Source: a virus
Strand: one strand, 5' to 3'
DNA length: 50,645 nt
IMG/VR virus record: IMGVR_UViG_3300024344_000023
Span: 1 to 50,645 of that record
This document shows, one piece after another, positions 30,482 through 37,424 of the stretch. The translations under genes and the position numbers were made by a program. The notes below the pieces were generated by a model. That model was not told the origin of the DNA, made no database searches, and saw nothing but the letters and a program-made list of their open reading frames with translations. Position 1 is the stretch's first letter. Each line of letters begins with the position of its first letter.

Positions 30482-30522
30482 TGCGTCATAATTTGACGCA
30501 TGTATGGGAGTCATGGTATACT
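30482..30522 (+). promoter_or_regulatory. Cassette promoter F with operator palindrome
   Basis: TTGACG (30493-30498) and TATACT (30517-30522) are 18 bases apart, with ATGGGAG in the spacer. The perfect inverted repeat TGCGTCA-N5-TGACGCA (30482-30500) overlaps the -35, so a repressor could bind there. The leader GGGTACTCAATCAACAATTA then GGAG leads to the ATG at 30554. Confidence 0.76.
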
Positions 30523-30553
30523 GGGTACTCAATCAACAATTAGGAGAAGTCTT

Positions 30554-30805
30554 ATGACTCATTTTAACACTATGCCCGAAGTCGGTGACACTGTTCAGTG
30601 TGACGACTGCAGTGGTAGAGGCTGGTACTCTATGTCTCCAGCCACGGACGATGAAAACTATAACGACCACTATCAAACCGATCACAACTGTCACAACTGT
30701 CGTCGCACCGGTAAACTGGTTGTAGTAGGCTTTAGCAAGGACGGAGTTCAAACAGCAGCCCCTGAGTCTGACTGGGTCTATGGCGAGGACGGAGACTACA
30801 GCTAA
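30554..30805 (+). CDS. Small DnaJ-type zinc-finger protein, cassette F
   Basis: The protein has 83 residues. It contains CDDCSGRGW and CHNCRRTG about 32 residues apart, a CxxCxGxG pair like one half of the DnaJ cysteine-rich domain. The insert is acidic (TDDENYNDHYQTDH) and the C-terminus ends DWVYGEDGDYS. The ATG follows TTAGGAGAAGTCTT. No J domain is present. Could modulate host chaperones or bind nucleic acid; single-gene unit with own promoter, operator and terminator. Confidence 0.8.
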   Translation: MTHFNTMPEVGDTVQCDDCSGRGWYSMSPATDDENYNDHYQTDHNCHNCRRTGKLVVVGFSKDGVQTAAPESDWVYGEDGDYS

Positions 30806-30822
30806 GCACTAACCCCTAATAG

Positions 30823-30856
30823 CCCCGGCACCTATCCCCCAGGTGCCGGGGTTTTT
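30823..30856 (+). terminator. Intrinsic terminator, second of a duplicated pair
   Basis: CCCCGGCACCT (30823-30833) pairs perfectly with AGGTGCCGGGG (30841-30851), then TTTTT. It duplicates the terminator at 30351 with its flank. Confidence 0.93.
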
Positions 30857-30997
30857 CTTATATGGGGATCCTATTGCGCAAACTTCGTCCAGCTTTCTCG
30901 AGCCCGAAAACTTTTCCCCCCGCGTGCCGCGCGCGTCTGGGATCTGACTATAAGAGAAGGATTGAGACACAAATTTTCTACAGAAAAAATTTCGCAC

Positions 30998-31073
30998 TTT
31001 TTTGTTAGGAGTCCCTACTCAGAAAAATTTTATATTTTTTTGCTAGGAGTCCCTAGCCCCCCAAAATTTTGTG
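30998..31073. repeat. Tandem 38-base repeat with hairpin
   Basis: Two 38-base units each start TTTTTTG(T/C)TAGGAGTCCCTA. The second contains GCTAGG-AGTC-CCTAGC, a 6-bp hairpin; the first is a weaker version. AT-rich flanks follow. They lie in the 281-base gap before the HNH gene, which holds no other gene. Confidence 0.68.
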
Positions 31074-31079
31074 TATACT
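31074..31079 (+). promoter_or_regulatory. -10 box close to HNH start
   Basis: TATACT ends eight bases before the HNH ATG, with no clear -35 and no ribosome site. If used, the mRNA would start at or next to the ATG (leaderless). Confidence 0.38.
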
Positions 31080-31086
31080 AAAAAAT

Positions 31087-31539
31087 ATGGCAAAAACAAA
31101 AACTTGCATCACTTGCAATCGAGACCTGTCAAAAGACGACTACACAAAAAAGCGTAATGTCTGTAAGCGTTGCACTTCTTTTCAAAGAAACGTTGCAAGA
31201 AACCAAACACCGGAATCGTATCTTGCTGTGGTTTACCACAAACTAAAAACCGCAAGAACCGATATGGAGTGGGATATTGATGCAGACCATATAAATAAAT
31301 TGTGGCACAAACAAGAAGGACGTTGTGCTCTGTCCGGCGTATTTATGACATGGCACGCGGGAGAAGGACGCCAGGACCTCAATGCCAGTATTGATAGAAA
31401 AGATCCCACAAAAGGGTATATAATAGGCAACGTCCAATTGGTGACACAAAGAGTAAATACCATAAAACACACGCTGGGAGAGGGAGAACTCTACTGGTGG
31501 TGCAAAAACATCGTAGTTAATAAAGAAGATGCCAACTAA
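31087..31539 (+). CDS. HNH endonuclease next to terminase
   Basis: This 150-residue protein has an N-terminal zinc ribbon (CITCNRDL...CKRC) and an HNH core: GRCALSGVFMTW, then NASIDRKDPTKGYIIGNVQL and VTQRVNTIKHTL, giving the D-x-x-D/G-Y-x-x-x-N-V-x-x-V and N-x-x-K elements. Phage HNH proteins encoded beside terminase genes can nick DNA and help packaging, as known for several phages. Here it lies 324 bases before TerL. No Shine-Dalgarno sequence precedes the ATG. A homing endonuclease is an alternative, since the gene closes an accessory island. Confidence 0.9.
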   Translation: MAKTKTCITCNRDLSKDDYTKKRNVCKRCTSFQRNVARNQTPESYLAVVYHKLKTARTDMEWDIDADHINKLWHKQEGRCALSGVFMTWHAGEGRQDLNASIDRKDPTKGYIIGNVQLVTQRVNTIKHTLGEGELYWWCKNIVVNKEDAN

Positions 31540-31729
31540 ATTTAAACCGACAGAAGAAACCTATGACCGTCGAACACAAAAAACAACGGTCACTTATCAC
31601 TGGATCAAAGGAACGCCCCTACAAGATTTGCTGGCAGCAATAGACAACCCGAACACCAAACCAAAATTAATCCATAAATTTAAAAAAGAAATATTAAGGA
31701 GAAAAAAGTATGGAAACGGAAAAAACTGA
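31529..31729 (+). CDS. Small basic protein before TerL
   Basis: The protein has 66 residues, overlapping the HNH gene by 11 bases and the next gene by 20. It is basic, with THYHW-type beta start (KTTVTYHWIKGTPLQDLLAA) and a Lys/Arg-rich end (FKKEILRRKKYGNGKN). Probably co-translated with the HNH gene. No family recognised. Confidence 0.7.
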   Translation: MPTKFKPTEETYDRRTQKTTVTYHWIKGTPLQDLLAAIDNPNTKPKLIHKFKKEILRRKKYGNGKN

Positions 31730-31871
31730 AAAGCTGACAGCCCAAGAAGTTGGGCAATACTGGTACAATCGCGGCTTCCGTGATAAAGAGCTACAACAAC
31801 GCGTTGCAGAAACACTGGCAAACGAGGAATTGATAGACGACAACAGCGAAACCTGTAAGACCTGTGACTAA
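31710..31871 (+). CDS. Small acidic protein immediately before TerL
   Basis: The protein has 53 residues (METEKTEKLTAQEVGQYWYN; LQQRVAETLANEELIDDNSE) with a strong AAGGAGAAAAAAGT site upstream. The C-terminus is CKTCD, a CxxC pair. It overlaps the preceding gene by 20 bases and TerL by 8. Position suggests a packaging or terminase partner; unproven. Confidence 0.75.
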   Translation: METEKTEKLTAQEVGQYWYNRGFRDKELQQRVAETLANEELIDDNSETCKTCD

Positions 31872-33342
31872 ATTAAACACAGAAAAACTGCTGGAAAGAT
31901 ACCCAGACGCAGCAAAACAACTCCTTGATATGCAGCAGGCGCTAAAAGCCAAAGAACTGCAACGAGTAGGACAAGACAGCTTTATTACTTACATAAAACA
32001 CATGTGGCCCGACTTTATTGAAGGGCGACACCACAAGATTTTTGCTGAAAAACTGGAACAAGTGGCCCGTGGAGAGCTAAAACGGCTGATTATTAACATG
32101 CCACCACGTCACACAAAGAGTGAATTTGCCTCCACATACTTTCCATCTTGGGTTTTGGGACGCAATCCGAAACTAAAAATCATGCAAATCACGCATACGG
32201 CAGAACTGGCCTTTCGTTTTGGTCGAAGAGTCAGAGATTTGATTGATTCTGAAGAATACAAAAGCGTTTTTCCCAATGTTGAGCTAAAAGCGGACAGTAA
32301 ATCCGCAGGACGTTGGGAAACCAACGGTGGCGGTGAGGCGTTTTATTCCGGTATTGGCGGTGCGGTCACGGGCCGTGGTGCGGATATACTGGTTCTCGAT
32401 GACATTCACTCGGAACAAGACGCACTGTCACCAACAGCACTGGACAATGCGTGGGAATACTATTCTTCTGGGCCAAGGCAGCGTCTACAACCCGGCGGTG
32501 CCATCATAATCGTGATGACCCGATGGGGGACCAAGGACCTGACAGGGAGACTGTTGTCAAAACAAACAGACGAGCACGCAGATCAGTGGGAAGTTGTAGA
32601 ATTTCCTGCAATTATGCCCAGCGGAGAGGCTTTATGGCCCGAATATTGGACTGTTCCAGAGCTAGAAGGCGTAAAAGCGTCTCTTCCTGTATCGAAATGG
32701 GAAGCACAATGGATGCAAAAACCGACATCTGAAGAAGGCGCGATACTAAAAAGAGAGTGGTGGAAGCTTTGGGAAGAGGAACGCGTGCCCAATATGCAAT
32801 TTGTCATACAAAGTTATGACACAGCATTCAGTAAGAAAGAAACCGCAGACTTCTCTGCTATTACCACATGGTGCGTGTTTTACCCCGATGAGGGCGGTGA
32901 ACCGAACCTTTTATTGCTGGATGTACGTAAAGGACGTTGGAATTTTCCAGAACTAAAGAACATTGCGTTTGAACAATACGAATACTGGGAACCTGATATT
33001 GTGATTATTGAAGCCAAGGCCAGTGGTATGCCGTTGACACATGAATTGAGGCAAACAGGAATACCCGTGCTCAACTATTCGCCGAACAAAGGACAAGACA
33101 AAGTGGCAAGAGTCAATGCCGTTTCTCCTATATTAGAGGCTGGAATGGTCTGGGCCCCGGACAAAAGGTGGGCGGAAGAACTGATTGAGGAGTGTGCTGC
33201 TTTTCCTTTTGGCGACCATGATGATTTGGTGGATTCGACCACACAAGCGCTGTTGCGTTATCGACAAGGCGGCTTTATTGCTTTAGAATCAGATGAACTG
33301 ATGGACAACGATTATAAACCCCCTAGAAAAGAATATTATTAA
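31864..33342 (+). CDS. terL: Terminase large subunit
   Basis: This 492-residue packaging motor starts at a GTG inside the end of the preceding gene. The ATPase has an atypical Walker A, NMPPRHTKSE (78-87), Walker B ILVLDD (175-180) followed by IHS, and coupling motif IIVMTRWG (216-222). The nuclease half shows D319 in QSYDTAF, E383 in IIEAKASG and D451/D454 in GDHDDLVD. This terminase pumps DNA through the portal and cuts it. It ends in a TAATG overlap with the next gene. Its small subunit lies 7 kb upstream across the accessory island. Confidence 0.97.
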   Translation: MTKLNTEKLLERYPDAAKQLLDMQQALKAKELQRVGQDSFITYIKHMWPDFIEGRHHKIFAEKLEQVARGELKRLIINMPPRHTKSEFASTYFPSWVLGRNPKLKIMQITHTAELAFRFGRRVRDLIDSEEYKSVFPNVELKADSKSAGRWETNGGGEAFYSGIGGAVTGRGADILVLDDIHSEQDALSPTALDNAWEYYSSGPRQRLQPGGAIIIVMTRWGTKDLTGRLLSKQTDEHADQWEVVEFPAIMPSGEALWPEYWTVPELEGVKASLPVSKWEAQWMQKPTSEEGAILKREWWKLWEEERVPNMQFVIQSYDTAFSKKETADFSAITTWCVFYPDEGGEPNLLLLDVRKGRWNFPELKNIAFEQYEYWEPDIVIIEAKASGMPLTHELRQTGIPVLNYSPNKGQDKVARVNAVSPILEAGMVWAPDKRWAEELIEECAAFPFGDHDDLVDSTTQALLRYRQGGFIALESDELMDNDYKPPRKEYY

Positions 33343-34739
33343 TGGCAACAGAACAGGAAAAGACAGACAAAGAACTATTGGGCGCCTTTCTTAGACAGAG
33401 AGGTATGGATGAATCCATCACAGCCGGACCGGAAGAATACCGACAATTTGGCAGAGGCATTGCCAGAGGTTTACCGCTTATGGCTGGTCTGCCAGCGGAC
33501 CTGGGCCAAGCAGCTTTAAAAATTATGTATCCCGAACAGTTTAAAGACGTAGAGTATTTTTCTGCGCCTTTTGGTGGAGAGTACCTTGCAGAAAAAATGG
33601 GACTGGGACGCGAAGGAGGTGGCTTAGAAGCACTTGGAGAAGTAGCAGGAGGCTTTGCCAACCCCGAGTTACTACTAAAAGCCGGTGTTTTGGGGATGAC
33701 AACTAAAGGCGTGCCTTTTATTGAAAAACAAATTGAGCGAGCAATCAAACAAGGATTGCTTCCCAAAACAGCAAAGGCGGTAGGGGGAGCAGAAAGAAAA
33801 ACTTTTAGAGAAGTTTTACAAGAAGCGGAAGAACAAAAGAAGTTAGCGGAAACACTAAAAGCTGAAAAAGGCAACCCGTGGGGAATTGCTCCCACTAAAA
33901 TTAAAAAAATAGAAGATGTGGCAGACGACTACATTAGAGAAACCAGAGAAAAATTGTACGGAGGATTAGACGACCTTTCTAAAGCGGGTGTTTTATACAA
34001 CATGGAAAAAGCCACTGACGCGTTAAAAGCGGAAGGTTTTATACCCTTAAAAGGGTTTAAGCCCGGCACAAACAACCCACAAGTTTTAGAAGAAGGAAAA
34101 GTTTATTTCTTTAATCGAGCACACGCTAGAGGAGACTTAAAAGACACACAAGGGTTTTCAACCAACCCTGATTTGGGAATGGACATAATAGTTGGCGGGA
34201 AAGACGGCATGGCAGACGCAGTGATGCAAATAACTATGGACCCAAAAATGGGCGACATTATTGATAATCCTTTTTATGTGGGTCAATTACGTTCTAACAC
34301 TCCGGTCGGAGGACAAAGAGCAATAAAACAACTTGGGCCCATTTTGGATAAACTGAACATTGAAATCCATATGAACCCTGGTTTTATGTCAAATTGGAAA
34401 ACACAAAGGCAGTCGGTATTAACAGAGCATTATGCAGAACTGGATAAAAACATGAGAGGCACACCCTATTCAGATAAATTTGCTAAACAAATAACTGACA
34501 TGAAAGAGCGCTTGGCCAAAAAACCAGACACCTTTAATCCGAAACTTCATACAAGTAGAACAGAAAAGTTGAAGTCTTGGTACGAAAGAGTGGGAAACTT
34601 TGCCCCCGATGAGTCAACAGGAAGCTATGTAAGAAAAGCAGACTATGACCGCTACTTAGAGTGGCAAGCGAAACAAATACCTAAAAAGGGGATAGGTGGA
34701 CTTATAGCCACGAACAATACTCGTTTGCGAAGACCCTAA
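33342..34739 (+). CDS. Unknown 465-residue protein between TerL and portal
   Basis: It starts at an ATG overlapping the TerL stop. The N-terminus is helical with a hydrophobic GRGIARGLPLMAGLPADLGQ patch, like the N-termini of internal virion proteins. The middle is a charged helix (EVLQEAEEQKKLAETLKAEK). The C-terminal half holds a beta-rich segment: VYFFNRAHARGDLKDTQGFS and NPDLGMDIIVGGKDGMADAV, then GQLRSNTPVGGQRAIKQLGP. I do not recognise a family. Proteins in this slot are usually packaged or assist portal assembly, so a virion-carried effector is possible. Confidence 0.78.
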   Translation: MATEQEKTDKELLGAFLRQRGMDESITAGPEEYRQFGRGIARGLPLMAGLPADLGQAALKIMYPEQFKDVEYFSAPFGGEYLAEKMGLGREGGGLEALGEVAGGFANPELLLKAGVLGMTTKGVPFIEKQIERAIKQGLLPKTAKAVGGAERKTFREVLQEAEEQKKLAETLKAEKGNPWGIAPTKIKKIEDVADDYIRETREKLYGGLDDLSKAGVLYNMEKATDALKAEGFIPLKGFKPGTNNPQVLEEGKVYFFNRAHARGDLKDTQGFSTNPDLGMDIIVGGKDGMADAVMQITMDPKMGDIIDNPFYVGQLRSNTPVGGQRAIKQLGPILDKLNIEIHMNPGFMSNWKTQRQSVLTEHYAELDKNMRGTPYSDKFAKQITDMKERLAKKPDTFNPKLHTSRTEKLKSWYERVGNFAPDESTGSYVRKADYDRYLEWQAKQIPKKGIGGLIATNNTRLRRP

Positions 34740-34778
34740 AACTTATATAAACTACTTAAACACATTCGGAGAAATAAA

Positions 34779-34955
34779 ATGGCAAAAGCCCCTAAAATAA
34801 TCAAAGGCTTGGAAATAGAAGGCCAAGGTTCTGTCCCTTACGCAAAAACAACAGAAATGAAAACCAGCAAAGGACCACAGCCGGGCGCCGGAAAAGGTAA
34901 ATCTAAAGGCGGTAGAGCCGCTGAAAGAGGCACCAACTTTACAGGCGTATACTAG
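34779..34955 (+). CDS. Small basic Gly/Lys-rich protein before portal
   Basis: The protein has 58 residues (MAKAPKIIKGLEIEGQGSVP, then YAKTTEMKTSKGPQPGAGKG, ending ERGTNFTGVY) with CGGAGAAATAAA upstream. It is basic, glycine-rich and probably disordered, and ends six bases before the portal gene. The (K)TSKGPQPGxGKGK...RGTxFTGxY pattern is one I associate with tiny genes beside marine phage portals. Likely a minor structural or assembly protein. Confidence 0.8.
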   Translation: MAKAPKIIKGLEIEGQGSVPYAKTTEMKTSKGPQPGAGKGKSKGGRAAERGTNFTGVY

Positions 34956-34961
34956 AAACAC

Positions 34962-37424
34962 ATGGTAGATGAATTTAAACAGCCGACTAATATTGATCGG
35001 GTCACGGATCTTATTGACCTAGACATTGAGGCTGGTCAAGAGGTCGAAATCGAAGCACCTCTTCCGGAAGACATGGATATTGAAGTCAACTTTGCTCAAG
35101 ACGGCAGCGCTGTTCTTGACTTCATGCCAGACGAAATGAACGTCGAGGCCATGATTCCATTTAACGCAAACCTTGCAGAATACATGGATGAGGGAGAACT
35201 CGGTGCATTATCGGCGCAACTCATGGGCGATTTTGAAGAAGATCGAATGAGTCGTGACGAATGGGAAGACACTTATGTAAAAGGACTGGACCTGCTTGGG
35301 TTTAGGTATGAAGACCGAGACAGACCTTTTCCCGGAGCCAGTGGTGTAACACACCCTCTCCTTGCTGAATCAGTCACACAATTTCAAGCGTCTGCCTTTA
35401 AAGAACTGCTTCCAGCAAGAGGCCCTGTAAAAACAGAAATCATTGGTGCGGCAACACCAGAAGTAGAAGCGCAGGCAGATCGTGTGCGCGAGTTTATGAA
35501 TTATGAAATTACGTGTGTTATGGAAGAGTACACACCTGAGATGGACCAGTTGTTGTTTTATTTACCACTGGCCGGTTCTGCATTTAAAAAAGTTTATTAC
35601 GATCCTTCACTGCAAAGAGCAGTCAGTAAGTTTGTTCCAGTAGAAGATTTGGTTGTGCCGTATGCGGCGAGTGATTTAGAAACATGCAGTAGAATTACAC
35701 ACGTCGTTAAAATGAACTATAACGAAGTTCGCAACCAACAATTGTCTGGATTTTATCGTGACATAGAAATTACACCAGCCTACAACACCACACAAACAGT
35801 GACGCAAGACAAAGTAGAAGAGATTGAAGGCATTAGTGGCGCGGGCAATGACATGATGTATGAATTACTGGAGTTTCATGTGGTCATGGAAATTCCGGGG
35901 TTTGAGGATCCAGACGGATTGCACCTGCCTTTTATTATTACAATTGACAGAACGTCGGGAAGAGTGTTGTCAATTAGACGCAACTACTATGAAGACGATC
36001 CACTAAAACAAAAAGTCACTTATTTTGTTCATTACAAGTTTCTCCCAGGACTGGGTTTCTACGGCTTTGGTTTAATCCACATGATCGGCGGTCTGTCCCG
36101 AACTGCAACAGCAGCGCTTAGACAACTCGTTGACGCAGGAACCCTGTCCAACCTCCCGGCTGGTTTTAAAGCCAGAGGCATAAGAATTAGGGATGATGAG
36201 ACACCTTTAGAACCCGGTGAATTTAGAGACGTGGACGCACCGGGGGGCGCTTTAAGAGATTCTTTGATGCCTCTCCCTTATAAAGAGCCAAGTGGAACCT
36301 TATTCAATTTAATGGGCTTTTGTGTAGAAGCCGGTCAGCGCTTCGCTGCCATCACAGACATGCAAGTTGGCGAAGGCAATGAACAAGCGGCAGTCGGAAC
36401 GACATTGGCACTCATGGAACAGGGGACCAAGGTCATGTCCGCGGTCCACAAACGACTGCATTACGCACAAAAAACAGAATTTAGAATATTAGCCAGAGTA
36501 TTTTCAGAATATCTACCACCAGAATATCCGTATCAGGTTGTTGGTGGAGACCAGATGATAAAACAAGCGGACTTTGATGGTCGCGTTGACGTCATTCCAG
36601 TATCTGATCCAAACTTTTTCTCTTTTGCACAACGTATCTCACTTGCTCAACAAGAGCTACAACTGGTGCAAAGCAACCCAGAAATACACAACATGAAAGA
36701 AGCCTATCGCAGAATGTATACTGCGTTGGGATCGGAGAACATCGAAGCACTTTTGATGCCCGATCCACCTCCTCCAATGCCGGTAAGTCCAGCGCTGGAG
36801 AACGCTTCGGCAATGATGGGCGCACCTTTAACCGCTTTTCCAGACCAAGACCACGATGCGCACATAGAGTCGCACATTTCTTTTTTAGAAAACGCCATGG
36901 CAAAAATGAATCCAATGGTGTCTACAGCATTGTTGTCTAACATTTTTCAACACGTTGCGTTTAAAGCTGAACAGATTGCAGAACAACAATTACAACAAAT
37001 GGCGCAACAAGACCCTCAATTGCAACAGCAACTGATGCAAGAACAACAGATGATGCAACAGTCAATGATGGCAGAACAACAGGGGATGCTTGCACCACCT
37101 ATGCCGCCTAACCCCATGAGAGAGCAGCTTAAAGCACAAACCGAAGCCGGTTTACTTGACGATTTAATGCCGCGAATAAACGAAATTATGGCTGTGGCAG
37201 AAGGCAACGAGGGTGTATTGGCATTGAAACAAGAAGAACTTATGATAAGATCACAAGAGAACGAAGACGACAAACGCATCGCTGAAGAGAAACTGGAGCT
37301 TGAGCGTGAAAAAATGAACGTGCGGGAAGAAACCGACGAAGAGAAGATGAGAAGCCAAGAAGACATAGCAGCACTGAGAGCATCTATTTCTCGTGAAAAA
37401 ATGGAACAAGCTAAGAAGAAATAA
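34962..37424 (+). CDS. Portal (head-tail connector) protein
   Basis: This 820-residue portal forms the dodecameric DNA channel at one capsid vertex and docks TerL. Recognisable parts are FEEDRMSRDEWEDTYVKGLD, RPFPGASGVTHPLLAESVTQ and FQASAFKELLPARGPVKTEI near residues 80-160. YLPLAGSAFKKVYYD, VPVEDLVVPYAASDLETCSR and KFLPGLGFYGFGLIHMIGGL follow, then a long Gln/Met-rich C-terminal region (residues ~670-720) and a charged coiled coil that would form the internal barrel. The length, over 800, fits long-barrel podovirus portals. It ends with a TAATG overlap with the Hint-domain gene. Confidence 0.93.
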   Translation: MVDEFKQPTNIDRVTDLIDLDIEAGQEVEIEAPLPEDMDIEVNFAQDGSAVLDFMPDEMNVEAMIPFNANLAEYMDEGELGALSAQLMGDFEEDRMSRDEWEDTYVKGLDLLGFRYEDRDRPFPGASGVTHPLLAESVTQFQASAFKELLPARGPVKTEIIGAATPEVEAQADRVREFMNYEITCVMEEYTPEMDQLLFYLPLAGSAFKKVYYDPSLQRAVSKFVPVEDLVVPYAASDLETCSRITHVVKMNYNEVRNQQLSGFYRDIEITPAYNTTQTVTQDKVEEIEGISGAGNDMMYELLEFHVVMEIPGFEDPDGLHLPFIITIDRTSGRVLSIRRNYYEDDPLKQKVTYFVHYKFLPGLGFYGFGLIHMIGGLSRTATAALRQLVDAGTLSNLPAGFKARGIRIRDDETPLEPGEFRDVDAPGGALRDSLMPLPYKEPSGTLFNLMGFCVEAGQRFAAITDMQVGEGNEQAAVGTTLALMEQGTKVMSAVHKRLHYAQKTEFRILARVFSEYLPPEYPYQVVGGDQMIKQADFDGRVDVIPVSDPNFFSFAQRISLAQQELQLVQSNPEIHNMKEAYRRMYTALGSENIEALLMPDPPPPMPVSPALENASAMMGAPLTAFPDQDHDAHIESHISFLENAMAKMNPMVSTALLSNIFQHVAFKAEQIAEQQLQQMAQQDPQLQQQLMQEQQMMQQSMMAEQQGMLAPPMPPNPMREQLKAQTEAGLLDDLMPRINEIMAVAEGNEGVLALKQEELMIRSQENEDDKRIAEEKLELEREKMNVREETDEEKMRSQEDIAALRASISREKMEQAKKK

